Assembly: GCA_027886785.1 (NCBI GenBank)
Contig: JAPCJV010000002.1
Span: 1 to 19,519, forward strand
Direction: 5' to 3'
Length of the DNA stretch: 19,519 nt
Source: Nitrososphaerota archaeon
Lineage (GTDB): Archaea > Thermoproteota > Nitrososphaeria > Nitrososphaerales > CADDZS01
Shown here piece by piece: positions 12,348 through 19,452 of this stretch. The position numbers and the translations under genes are program-made. Numbering within the stretch: the stretch's first letter is position 1; the number at the start of each line of letters is the position of its first letter. The notes beneath the pieces are model-generated. The model made no database searches, was not told the origin of the DNA, and worked only from the letters and a program-made list of their open reading frames with translations.

Positions 12348-13945
12348 GATCTAATGCGACAGTAACCCTCATTGAAGAACAAGAAACGGCCATCAATGCC
12401 AAGGATGGGGTGTGGGTTGTGTTGGCCGGCCCTGGCTCCGGAAAGACGACCGTTTTGGTTCGGCGATATGTGAAGATGATGATGTCGGGCATCCCTACGA
12501 AAGATATGCTCAATTTAACCTTCACACATAGTGCAGCGCAAGAAATGGCCGAGCGCGTCGGCCTGTTAGATGCTAAGTCTGTTTTCCGAACATTTCATAG
12601 CTTTGCTTTAGACATGCTCAAGCAAGAGCGTGATAAATTGTCTTTCGCCACTTGCGATACAATTATTCCCGTCGAACTCCAAGACTATCAGCTTATGTTC
12701 GATCTGGTCAAAATATATCCTGCGATTAATTGGCGAACACTTCAGGAAAAAATCACAATTTGGAAGTGTGCCAATGTCCAACCTGATCGGGCGATTGATG
12801 AAAGTCAATCCAACGGTATCGAATACTTCTATGCTCACGCTTATCGAGATTATGAAATCAAATGTCGGCAACAAGGTTGGTTGGATTTTTCTTCTCTCAT
12901 GGAAGAAACTGTTAAACTTTTGGAAACGAATGAGGAAGTCAGGAGTCGGTACAAACGGAAGTACATCGCTGTAGATGAAGCGCAGGATTGCGACGAGCTT
13001 CAATTCAAACTTCTGCAATTAATTTTTGATGGTAATATTTTTGCTGTAGGTGACGAGAATCAACTGATTTATGAATGGCGCAATGCCAAGTCCGGAAACT
13101 TGACTAATTTTGCTCAAGTATTCCCGGGCGCAAAGATTCTTTTCTTGGGTACTAATCATCGAAGCACTGGAAGTCTGGTTCAATTTTTGAGAGAGATCCT
13201 GCCTGTGGATAATGGTTTGGCTTCTTATATGCGAACATATAACGATGACGGGCCCCCGTTCACAATCACACGATACGCAGATGAACAGGAAGAGGCGGAA
13301 CAAATCCTAAAGAAGATCACCGATCCTTTGAATAGCGTAGTGATCGCTCGGACGAATCGGCAGCTCTTTGTGTTCCAAAGATTGTGTGCAATGAAAGGTA
13401 TCAAATACAATTTTTTAGGCAAGAAAGATTTCTGGGAGCAGAACGAAGTCAAAAAACTTCTTAGTCTAGCCAAGGCATACCCGTCTTCCGGACTCGCGAG
13501 CTCTGTTCTGACTCACCTGATCCAAGAAAATAATCTCATTCATCTCTACTCACAAGCCGGCAGCAACCCCATGGAATCCAGTCCCGTTGAAAACTTGAAT
13601 AGCATTGTGAAGATCTCGGCCGGTAAAGGCAACATGAAAGAGTTTCTGGATTATTTGCGCAAACTAACTCACGCACGTAAATCAGCGAAAGCACTTACTC
13701 TGTCGACGGTTCATCAATCGAAAGGAAGAGAATATGATTATGTTTATTTTGTAGGTGTAAAACAAGGAACAATGCCACATGATAATGGGGAACCCGCCGA
13801 AGAAGCAAGAATTTTCTTTGTCGGTGCAAGTAGAGCAGCTAAAGAGCTACATATATCTTTTTATAAATCTTTGAGTATGTATTTAATTAATTATCAAGAT
13901 CGAATCATGGAGTTTCAAAATGAAGAGAAAGAAGAACGAATATAA
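12344..13945 (+). CDS. UvrD/PcrA-like SF1 DNA helicase
   Basis: 533 residues, compact for the UvrD/Rep/PcrA group (usually about 650-720). A Q-motif region (LIEEQETAIN) is followed by Walker A AGPGSGKTT (28-36), FRTFHSFALDM (motif Ic region), motif II VDEAQD (210-215), motif III GDENQLIYEWRNA (236-248), motif IV GTNHRST, motif V TVHQSKGREYDYVYFVG and motif VI EEARIFFVGASRA. All ATPase motifs are intact, so it should translocate 3' to 5' on single-stranded DNA and unwind DNA in replication or recombination. The start is GTG 12344 in a GTGA overlap with the preceding gene. The last 70 codons are far richer in A+T than the rest (13 of 60 G/C at 13861-13920), matching the HNH gene that overlaps its 3' end by 26 bases. 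Confidence 0.93.
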   Translation: MRSNATVTLIEEQETAINAKDGVWVVLAGPGSGKTTVLVRRYVKMMMSGIPTKDMLNLTFTHSAAQEMAERVGLLDAKSVFRTFHSFALDMLKQERDKLSFATCDTIIPVELQDYQLMFDLVKIYPAINWRTLQEKITIWKCANVQPDRAIDESQSNGIEYFYAHAYRDYEIKCRQQGWLDFSSLMEETVKLLETNEEVRSRYKRKYIAVDEAQDCDELQFKLLQLIFDGNIFAVGDENQLIYEWRNAKSGNLTNFAQVFPGAKILFLGTNHRSTGSLVQFLREILPVDNGLASYMRTYNDDGPPFTITRYADEQEEAEQILKKITDPLNSVVIARTNRQLFVFQRLCAMKGIKYNFLGKKDFWEQNEVKKLLSLAKAYPSSGLASSVLTHLIQENNLIHLYSQAGSNPMESSPVENLNSIVKISAGKGNMKEFLDYLRKLTHARKSAKALTLSTVHQSKGREYDYVYFVGVKQGTMPHDNGEPAEEARIFFVGASRAAKELHISFYKSLSMYLINYQDRIMEFQNEEKEERI

Positions 13946-14420
13946 ATATCGCTATAATCGCAGAAAATTAGGTTTGTGTGATTGCGGTAGAAAACCTTTG
14001 AAGAATTTAAGATTGTGTAAAGTGTGTAGAGAAGCAAATGCCCTGAGAAGGAAAGAATATCTGAAAAAAGGATTATGTTATTGTAGTAGACCGATAGACG
14101 TGCAAGGTTTTAAAAAATGTTCTATTTGTCGCAAACAAACGAACATTAAAAACAGACAGATTAAACTAGAAGTAGTAAAAGAATATGGCGGAAAGTGCCA
14201 ATGCCCAGGAGGATGCGATGTAACAAATCCTGATTGGTTAAGCATGGATCATATCAATGGCGGTGGAGTTGCGCATCGCAAAGAATTAAAAGTTATAGGC
14301 TTGGATTTTTATAGATGGCTAAAAAAGCACAAATTTCCAAAAAAGAATTTTCGTCTACTTTGTTATAACTGTAATTTGTCAAGAGGTCATTTAGGTCGTT
14401 GTCCTCACGAGGAGAAATAA
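13920..14420 (+). CDS. HNH homing-type nuclease with Cys-rich repeats
   Basis: 166 residues. The N-terminal half has two tandem knuckles, LCDCG...LCKVC (C20, C22, C33, C36) and LCYCS...CSIC (C53, C55, C67, C70), spaced like zinc modules. The catalytic half has KCQCPGGC, then SMDHING (D110, H111), a helix, LLCYNCN (C148, C151) and RGH (H157), the layout of HNH nucleases. It is very basic (KRKKNEYKYRYNRRK at the start), as expected for DNA binding. Like the first HNH gene it is A+T-rich (16 of 60 G/C at 14281-14340). It overlaps the helicase gene and ends directly before the next ATG. It is probably a free-standing homing nuclease inserted between recombination genes; its target site is unknown. 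Confidence 0.82.
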   Translation: MKRKKNEYKYRYNRRKLGLCDCGRKPLKNLRLCKVCREANALRRKEYLKKGLCYCSRPIDVQGFKKCSICRKQTNIKNRQIKLEVVKEYGGKCQCPGGCDVTNPDWLSMDHINGGGVAHRKELKVIGLDFYRWLKKHKFPKKNFRLLCYNCNLSRGHLGRCPHEEK

Positions 14421-15638
14421 ATGAGTCCTTGTCTTTATGTAAATACCCGCGGTGAATCTTGGCGTAAACACAGCTATAGCGCGGGTTCGGATTATGACCA
14501 GAGCCCTTATAAATATTGGTTACGTCGCATCATAGGCTGGAAGGAAAAGGATAACAAAGCGTCCTTTCGGTTCGGCCGCGCAGTTGAAAAGGCTATCGAG
14601 TATTATCATGATAGCAATGGTCACGGAATTGTAGAGAAATTTCAAGAGCTCTGGCTTTCATCTCAGCAAGCAGAACTGGTCTATACCAAAGTCGAAAAAG
14701 ATTGGGCCAGCTTGAATCGTGCCGGTACGGATATGATGCGCCTTTACATCCTTCGTCAGCCGTTCCTACCTATCCCGTTGGGCGGCAGTTCTGTCTTTCA
14801 GCGTGAGTACGGTAAGGAAGTTTTCCCCGGCGATCCTAACTACGGGGAGATCGTGGACGCCGGCAAATTAGATATCGTATGCTATGTGGATCCGGCGCAT
14901 CCGATGCTTACCAAAGTACATTGGAGGCCGGAATACGGGCTTCTACGGCCCTTAATTGTTGATATGAAGACTAGCGGAAAGGATTTTCCAGAGAACCCGG
15001 GTATTGCGGCATTTGATAAGCAGCTCCGACGATATTCCTGGCAATCTGGTATCCGCGATGTTGCTCTTCTGTGGTTCGTAAAGAAAGGGCATACAGTCAA
15101 GAAAGGAAATAGCGTGACTCTTCTCGCTGATGTCGGTAATTTCAAGGCCGGTGACGAAGCTGTAGTCGCCCAGATGACTCCTGATAAGGAAAAACCCTCA
15201 GCCTATCTCGTCAAGAATGATTACATGGTTGAGGAAATGGAAAAAGCACAAGGCAAAAGGGAGAACGGCGATTTAGATACAACTAAGGCAGCCGTAGAAA
15301 GAAAGATGCAATGGCTGACGGAGTATGCCCCAATCATTTCTTTAAATGACATCACAAAGCAGCGGCTTCAATTTAATACCGGTTTTGTTACCCAAGAATC
15401 GGCCAATGACGCGGGATTGATTGCCGGCCGGCAGATTGTGGAGATTGTGAATTCATGGAAGAACAAACAGTGGCCCAACACGTTCGGCATTCGTTTTCCT
15501 CAAGACGATCGACGCGATCCGTATTTCCGTGCTTTCGTTCTAAATGACGAAGCTTTTAAGTCAGAGCATTTCAATCAAACAGAGCCTAACCTCGATGATC
15601 TATTCGAGGAAGATTCGGAACCGGAGGAACAGGAATGA
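14421..15638 (+). CDS. RecB/Cas4-like PD-(D/E)XK nuclease
   Basis: 405 residues. The nuclease core lies at 130-225: GKLDIV (D151), then IVDMKTS (D181, K183), the D...(D/E)xK triad, followed by QLRRYSWQS (Q201 and Y205), the QxxxY signature of RecB-type nucleases. An upstream helix FGRAVEKAIEYYH (51-63) matches the family's conserved helix with a metal-binding acidic residue. The N-terminal 40 residues (QSPYKYWLRRI) resemble the entry segment of this class. The last 150 residues, with an acidic end (DDLFEEDSEPEEQE), are a variable part. It would resect double-stranded DNA ends or process flaps, making single strands for the annealing protein at 9161. The SD GAGGAG lies just before ATG 14421; the stop overlaps the ASCH gene (ATGA). 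Confidence 0.88.
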   Translation: MSPCLYVNTRGESWRKHSYSAGSDYDQSPYKYWLRRIIGWKEKDNKASFRFGRAVEKAIEYYHDSNGHGIVEKFQELWLSSQQAELVYTKVEKDWASLNRAGTDMMRLYILRQPFLPIPLGGSSVFQREYGKEVFPGDPNYGEIVDAGKLDIVCYVDPAHPMLTKVHWRPEYGLLRPLIVDMKTSGKDFPENPGIAAFDKQLRRYSWQSGIRDVALLWFVKKGHTVKKGNSVTLLADVGNFKAGDEAVVAQMTPDKEKPSAYLVKNDYMVEEMEKAQGKRENGDLDTTKAAVERKMQWLTEYAPIISLNDITKQRLQFNTGFVTQESANDAGLIAGRQIVEIVNSWKNKQWPNTFGIRFPQDDRRDPYFRAFVLNDEAFKSEHFNQTEPNLDDLFEEDSEPEEQE

Positions 15639-16018
15639 AAGCTCTAACATTGATTCAACCGTGGGCAACTCTTATTATTGACGGGCGTAAAAAGATAGAA
15701 ACACGTTCTTGGAAAACAAAACTTACTGGCATATTCGCCGTCCATGCCGGCAAGAAAGTCGATACATATGCAGCTGAGAGATTCGGATATGATCCGACTC
15801 AGTTGCCGACGAGCTCGATTTTAGGTACGGCAGAACTCTATGATTGCTTCCAATTCACCGAAAATACGTGGGAAGAAATGAGAGATACCGAGGAAGTCAA
15901 ATATGGAGATTTTGATGTCGGCCGCTACGGCTTTCGACTTCAAAATGTAATCGAATTCGAAGAACCAATTTCAGCCAAAAGTTCATTAGGATTTTGGGAA
16001 TGGGAAGGACAAGAATGA
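15635..16018 (+). CDS. ASCH-domain protein
   Basis: 127 residues. The opening pattern, with LIQPWATLIIDGRKKIETRSW followed by GIFAVHAGKK, is the hallmark of ASCH proteins, a PUA-like beta-barrel family that binds RNA or modified bases. The related bacterial protein YqfB is an amidohydrolase acting on N4-acetylcytidine. The C-terminal half (GRYGFRLQNVIEFEEPI) completes the barrel. It starts in an ATGA overlap with the nuclease gene and has GGAGG upstream. In this phage it may recognise or process modified nucleotides or RNA, possibly connected with DNA modification; nothing in the neighbourhood fixes the substrate. Confidence 0.85.
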   Translation: MKALTLIQPWATLIIDGRKKIETRSWKTKLTGIFAVHAGKKVDTYAAERFGYDPTQLPTSSILGTAELYDCFQFTENTWEEMRDTEEVKYGDFDVGRYGFRLQNVIEFEEPISAKSSLGFWEWEGQE

Positions 16019-16221
16019 GTGAATTCATTGAAGTAGAATGTGCTAATACAGCTTGCAAACGGAAAATTCTTTTTGAACCGAGAACAGTCGGAATACCCGC
16101 CAAAACTTACTGTGATTATTGTTGCGCTGAAGTATCCGAACCACCTAACAACGATGACGGAAGCAAAATGGAGTTAAGAACGTGGGAGGTCGATAATGAT
16201 GACGATATTTTGCGTGATTAA
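16015..16221 (+). CDS. Small zinc-ribbon-like protein, 68 aa
   Basis: 68 residues from ATG 16015, which overlaps the ASCH stop (ATGA). An earlier in-frame ATG at 15994 lies inside the ASCH gene and is unlikely. It has a Cys pair in EVECANTACKRK and another in KTYCDYCCAE separated by about 23 residues, consistent with a zinc ribbon. The second half is acidic (NNDDGSK, VDNDDDIL). It overlaps the next gene by 26 bases. A role as an adaptor or DNA/RNA-binding small protein is possible; the family is not recognised. Confidence 0.6.
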   Translation: MSEFIEVECANTACKRKILFEPRTVGIPAKTYCDYCCAEVSEPPNNDDGSKMELRTWEVDNDDDILRD

Positions 16222-16516
16222 GGGATGTAAGAATTTCGTGAAAGTCGTGAATTCGACTGCCAACACAAAATTTCTCTGCCGAGATCATACGCCTCTCGCT
16301 CCGGATGTTGTGCGATTTCAAGAATATCAGTTGGACCATGATATAGATTCCGGTACGTCTCCACAAGTAGATGCATCAGATGAAGCATCCATCGTTCAAC
16401 TCCCTAAAGAATTACATCATTGTGAATGTATAGATGAAGAACTCCTCGAAATGAATGAAGAAGAATTAAACGAGCTCGAAGAGGATGAATTCGAAGAGGA
16501 CGAACAGGATGAATAA
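16196..16516 (+). CDS. Small protein with Cys/His N-terminus and acidic tail, 106 aa
   Basis: 106 residues from ATG 16196 (GGGAGG 6 bases upstream); ATG 16199 is an equally good alternative. The N-terminus has C6, C11, C28 and H31 (FCVIKGCKN, LCRDH), compatible with a compact zinc knuckle. The last 30 residues are almost all Glu/Asp (MNEEELNELEEDEFEEDE), as in DNA mimic or chaperone-like tails. The gene overlaps both neighbours, 26 bases upstream and 8 downstream. I do not recognise a family and propose no specific target. Confidence 0.6.
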   Translation: MMTIFCVIKGCKNFVKVVNSTANTKFLCRDHTPLAPDVVRFQEYQLDHDIDSGTSPQVDASDEASIVQLPKELHHCECIDEELLEMNEEELNELEEDEFEEDEQDE

Positions 16517-16907
16517 TTTACGAGCAATTTCTAAGCAATTGCGCAATACGTTTGATGGCAACGACACCTTTGTAAAAGGTGGCCATCAAATCTTAAAAAT
16601 ACGTCGACCTCGAAAGAAAATCCCATTCTGGGCTGTCAATAATCAAAAAACAAAAGAACTTTTATTAAGATCGTTTCCCAAAATGAATACAAATTTAAAT
16701 CAACGAAAACGTGCCGGACATTGGGCTAGAATAATCAATCTTTATTACAAATTACAATGGAGCAGAGGACAGATAGCGGCAGAATTAGGGGAATCTTATG
16801 TAACTATCGATACTCTTATCCGAAGTATCAAACGAGCCGGTGAAGGTTTACGATGTAACGGCAGCGGAAGCCGAACCAGAAAAAAGCGTGCCTGTATCAA
16901 CACATAA
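16509..16907 (+). CDS. Helix-turn-helix DNA-binding protein, 132 aa
   Basis: 132 residues from ATG 16509; an in-frame ATG at 16485 lacks a spaced SD, whereas GAGGA sits 8-10 bases before 16509. Residues 68-114 (WARIINLYYKLQWSRGQIAAELGESYVTIDTLIRSIKRAG) form a helix-turn-helix of the sigma-region-4/LuxR type, with the recognition helix around SYVTIDTLIRSIKR. N- and C-terminal parts are basic (RRPRKK, SRTRKKR). Similar phage proteins with the same GHWARIINLY opening are known to me as unassigned putative regulators. It may control the phage transcription programme. A perfect 9-bp inverted repeat with an inner hairpin lies inside its first 30 codons. Confidence 0.72.
   Translation: MNNLRAISKQLRNTFDGNDTFVKGGHQILKIRRPRKKIPFWAVNNQKTKELLLRSFPKMNTNLNQRKRAGHWARIINLYYKLQWSRGQIAAELGESYVTIDTLIRSIKRAGEGLRCNGSGSRTRKKRACINT
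16551..16590 (+). repeat. Long hairpin inside the HTH gene
   Basis: Bases 16551-16559 (TTTGATGGC) pair perfectly with 16582-16590 (GCCATCAAA). Inside, 16565-16570 (CACCTT) pair with 16576-16581 (AAGGTG), giving about 15 stacked pairs with only a 5-base bulge (16560-16564) and a short loop. It falls 42-80 bases after the ATG. It could be an operator, for instance for the HTH protein itself, or an mRNA element slowing translation; a chance pairing of this length within 40 bases is unlikely. Confidence 0.5.
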
Positions 16908-16910
16908 GTT

Positions 16911-16956
16911 AGGAGGACGGCCCGGCTAATACCCGTATTTGTAAGCCGTTCAAATC
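16911..16956 (+). promoter_or_regulatory. Split ribosome-binding site with bridging hairpin
   Basis: The SD AGGAGG (16911-16916) is 40 bases from the only possible ATG (16957), too far to act directly. Between them 16915-16921 pairs with 16945-16951 (seven pairs, one G-U) and an inner hairpin pairs 16928-16931 with 16936-16939. Folding would bring the SD near the start codon, as described for T4 genes 25 and 38. The SD's last two bases lie in the stem, so it could also switch translation off. Confidence 0.5.
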
Positions 16957-17691
16957 ATGGCTGTTAATAAGTCAGTTCTGGTGCATTCTTGCCGGCTTCA
17001 ACCGCGGAGCCTGACCCGGGATCTTGTAGTTTCGGGTGATCTATATGTGGGTGAGTTGGGCATTAATTTGGCACAGCAGGAGGGATACCGCGCTCTTCCC
17101 AAGTCCTGCCGATGCAAACGTTACGTGACTGTAGCCCAGGCAACCGAATTTGAGGCTCAAGGTTGGGCCGCCTGGATCGTGCAGTTCAAACGAAAGAAAG
17201 GTGAGGTAGTTCTAAACACTGATGTCAGCATGAAGCTCTACATGCCGGTGCTTCGAGAACGGGTGCCTCGAGTGGATTTGATTTCTCGGGCTGATATCGA
17301 ACGAGCCTATATCGGAAGTGAAAAAATTTCAGCGCACTACAAATACAATCCGACTACGCAACGATACACAGTAGTGCGCATCTTTCCAGAAGGGAGTTCA
17401 GCGAAGGAGTGGATGGCTGAAGCAGATGTTGAAGTCAGATTTGAAAGGCGCATTCGTAAGCAGTTCAAACGATATATAGAAGAGTGCCACAACATCACAA
17501 TGAGTTTTCGGCAACAGTTGATCGTTCCGTTCAAGCCGGATCCATTTGAAGGGCGACCTCTTATTATGCTTCACGAGTACGATGCGACCAATGACGGGCG
17601 CAAACCGGCCCCGGGAGTAGCGGAACTTTACGAGACCGGATTATCCCTATATGACATTTTTAACGGAAACCGGCCGAAGGATTTGAAGTGA
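16957..17691 (+). CDS. Hypothetical protein, 244 aa
   Basis: 244 residues. The only start near the upstream stop (TAA at 16942) is ATG 16957; it has no SD at normal spacing, but a far SD and hairpin may replace it. The N-terminus has SLTRDLVVSGDL and KSCRCKR, then a middle of strand-forming segments with many Arg/Lys (LISRADIERAYIG, VEVRFERRIRKQFKRYIEEC) and a C-terminal domain with LIMLHEYDATNDGR. I recognise no family. It is followed directly by the tRNA gene (7-base gap). The high content of basic residues suggests nucleic-acid contact, but that is inference. Confidence 0.7.
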   Translation: MAVNKSVLVHSCRLQPRSLTRDLVVSGDLYVGELGINLAQQEGYRALPKSCRCKRYVTVAQATEFEAQGWAAWIVQFKRKKGEVVLNTDVSMKLYMPVLRERVPRVDLISRADIERAYIGSEKISAHYKYNPTTQRYTVVRIFPEGSSAKEWMAEADVEVRFERRIRKQFKRYIEECHNITMSFRQQLIVPFKPDPFEGRPLIMLHEYDATNDGRKPAPGVAELYETGLSLYDIFNGNRPKDLK

Positions 17692-17698
17692 ATTCGAG

Positions 17699-17774
17699 TG
17701 GCGTGTGGTCTAATTGGTAGGACGCTTCACTGTTAATGAAGACGGTGCTGGTTCGAGGCCAGCCGCGCCAGCCA
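17699..17774 (+). tRNA. tRNA-Asn (anticodon GUU) with encoded CCA
   Basis: All parts of a tRNA are present in 76 bases. The 7-bp acceptor stem is 17699-17705 (TGGCGTG) with 17764-17770 (CGCGCCA), one G-U pair. The D arm is GTC/GAC around TAATTGGTAG. The anticodon arm is CTTCA/TGAAG with loop CTGTTAA, placing GTT at 17732-17734. A 5-base variable loop precedes the T arm (GCTGG/CCAGC around TTCGAGG). Discriminator G73 (17771), typical of Asn tRNAs, is followed by CCA (17772-17774) encoded in the DNA. It would support AAC/AAU decoding during infection or serve as an integration site remnant; no integrase is visible. Confidence 0.95.
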
Positions 17775-17792
17775 ATTGAAAGGAGATGAATA

Positions 17793-17978
17793 ATGAAAAG
17801 AAGAATAACGAAATATGTGGTAATAGAACGACGTGCATTGAAAGAGATGAAGCGATCTTTGTTTTTTCTGGAAAAAATACGTAAGAATCCGAAGATTATG
17901 AAAGCATTAGCGAAGAGAGGATTGACAATTGATCTTCGAGGGGTAGAGTTAATTAAGGAACGGCTTAATGGAATCTAA
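17793..17978 (+). CDS. Small basic helical protein, 61 aa
   Basis: 61 residues beginning 18 bases after the tRNA, with AAAGGAG about 8 bases before ATG 17793. About a third of the residues are Lys or Arg, in long helix-friendly stretches (ERRALKEMKRSLFFLEKIRK). It may be a nucleic-acid-binding protein or bind acidic partners; no family is recognised. It overlaps the next small gene by 11 bases. Confidence 0.6.
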   Translation: MKRRITKYVVIERRALKEMKRSLFFLEKIRKNPKIMKALAKRGLTIDLRGVELIKERLNGI

Positions 17979-18102
17979 AGATCAAAAAAAGAAGATGCAT
18001 CGCGATAAAAAGAATGGCGCGGCTCGAGAAGCTTGGATTAAGCAGAAACGCCTCGGCCGACCGAAGCAAGTTTGGATTGAGAATCATTGGGAGAAAATAT
18101 GA
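17968..18102 (+). CDS. Very small basic protein, 44 aa
   Basis: 44 residues from ATG 17968 to TGA 18100-18102, with AAGGA 8-10 bases upstream. It has many Lys and Arg residues, beginning MESKDQKKKMHRDKKNGAA, and has RLGRPKQ near the middle, which contains the GRP core of an AT-hook. It would be a small DNA-binding peptide. It overlaps the 17793 gene at the front and the 18099 gene at the back (ATGA, 18099-18102), supporting expression in a coupled chain. Confidence 0.55.
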   Translation: MESKDQKKKMHRDKKNGAAREAWIKQKRLGRPKQVWIENHWEKI

Positions 18103-18710
18103 TTCGAATCAATATGTTGGATCCGAAAAAAATAGCTCTCAATCTTGCAGTTGCTAAAGCATTCAAAGAAATTCGCAGTCGATCGTTTTCGGGACGAAAC
18201 CCTCAGTTAGGGAGGATGATCAATTGCCCGGTTTGTATTCGCCGGCATCGGAGTGGTATCGTATGTGAACCCAAGTACGCCGTCGGTCGATACGATCTTG
18301 CTCCTGAGGGTGAAAAGACGCTTCTGATCACATCGCAGACAACTTTGAAAGGTGTGTATGGAGCCAAAGCATTTGCTAAGAAGAGAATTCATCCGCATCC
18401 TAGCAAGAGAAAATTGCATTTGGTCGAGAGAACTCAAAACCTTTTTCCACATAATGCTCCTTTCTTCACCGATCCTAGAGAAGCTATGAAAGAATCTAGG
18501 AAAGAAGCATTCCGACAATTGAAAACAGAGAAGAATGTTACACGAAAAAAGAGCATGAGACGCAGCGATAATTCTCGGCGTATCAATGCCGGATTGACTG
18601 TCTTCATTCCTGAATGGGGCGTTCCTTCAAAACCAAAGGCAGCGACAATAGCGAAACGTAGAGAGAAGCAAGCCGCAAGGACAAAGGCAAATGAATCTCA
18701 ACAACGTTAG
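18099..18710 (+). CDS. Basic hypothetical protein, 203 aa
   Basis: 203 residues from ATG 18099, which has GGGAG 6-8 bases before it and overlaps the previous stop; a TTG at 18087 would add four residues and is less likely. It contains NCPVC and a later Cys (C43, C46, C57 approx.) with nearby His/Arg (RRHRSG), possibly a zinc site. The rest is strongly basic with Lys/Arg/Ser-rich low-complexity segments, especially the last 70 residues (SRRINAG, KRREKQAARTKA). It may be a DNA-binding or RNA-binding protein, or host-directed. I do not recognise it. Its end overlaps the glycosyltransferase start by 20 bases. Confidence 0.6.
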   Translation: MIRINMLDPKKIALNLAVAKAFKEIRSRSFSGRNPQLGRMINCPVCIRRHRSGIVCEPKYAVGRYDLAPEGEKTLLITSQTTLKGVYGAKAFAKKRIHPHPSKRKLHLVERTQNLFPHNAPFFTDPREAMKESRKEAFRQLKTEKNVTRKKSMRRSDNSRRINAGLTVFIPEWGVPSKPKAATIAKRREKQAARTKANESQQR

Positions 18711-19452
18711 TATTGGTATCAAAACATTTCTCCGAGACGGCGCGTTATTCAATACTATTGCCGCGATCCGTCGCACTATGCCTGAAGTCAAAATGATCAT
18801 TGCAGATGACGGTGAGATGTCCGAAGAGAAAGATGGAATTTACGCCGATCTAGAAAAGGAAGGTCACACGATTATTCATCTGCCGTTCGATTCCGGATTC
18901 GGCATGAAGTCGAACCGAATCGCAGACGCTCTTTCCAATCCCTATCTTTTGATCGGTTCCGATGATTTTGATTTTAATCCTTCATATGTTCGAGAGGGCA
19001 TTGAGAAAATGATGGAGATTTTGGACAGCACAGATGTGGATGTTATAGGCGGTCGAGTCGGTTGGCCCTATGAGTTCGATTTGGAAGAAAAGGAAAACGG
19101 TGTCGTAATTGAGCGCCCGGTCAAAGTGTCGGGCCCCACGCCGTGGTTCGTAAAGTGCGATTTGACGGTTAACTACAAACTGGTTAAAAAGCATGTTTTT
19201 GAAAAGGCTCGTTGGATGGATTCAATTAAAATAGGTGGGGGAGAGCATGCTTATTGGTTTTTGTTATGTAAAAAAGCAGGATTTAAAGTGGCTTGGGCCC
19301 CAGGAGCAGAAATAAGAGAACAGAAATTATCCCATGACTCCAGATATTGGTCTTACAGAGCCCGATCTAGTGATAAAGCTCGCCCTTGTTTTGATGCTAT
19401 AGGTGTTAAAAAATATATACTGGGCAACGGACAGGTAGACTATCAATTATGA
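18691..19452 (+). CDS. Family 2-like glycosyltransferase
   Basis: 253 residues with the GT-A fold pattern of family 2. An opening SIGIKTFLRDGALFNTI and IIADDG (36-41) bind the nucleotide sugar; GSDDFDF (89-95) is the DxD-type metal site; and GGGEHAYWF (182-190) is the usual Glu/Asp base region. A region around 200-225 (AWAPGAEI, HDSRYW) resembles acceptor-binding parts of N-acetylgalactosaminyltransferase-like enzymes. It would move a sugar from a nucleotide donor to an acceptor. In a phage the acceptor could be a modified DNA base, a host surface glycan or a virion protein; no hydroxymethylase is visible to support base glycosylation. The start overlaps the previous gene; the stop overlaps the next start (ATGA). 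Confidence 0.82.
   Translation: MNLNNVSIGIKTFLRDGALFNTIAAIRRTMPEVKMIIADDGEMSEEKDGIYADLEKEGHTIIHLPFDSGFGMKSNRIADALSNPYLLIGSDDFDFNPSYVREGIEKMMEILDSTDVDVIGGRVGWPYEFDLEEKENGVVIERPVKVSGPTPWFVKCDLTVNYKLVKKHVFEKARWMDSIKIGGGEHAYWFLLCKKAGFKVAWAPGAEIREQKLSHDSRYWSYRARSSDKARPCFDAIGVKKYILGNGQVDYQL

Noticed and set aside
17699..17774. tRNA-Asn as an attachment site.
   Set aside because: No integrase or repeat of the tRNA 3' end was found in the window.
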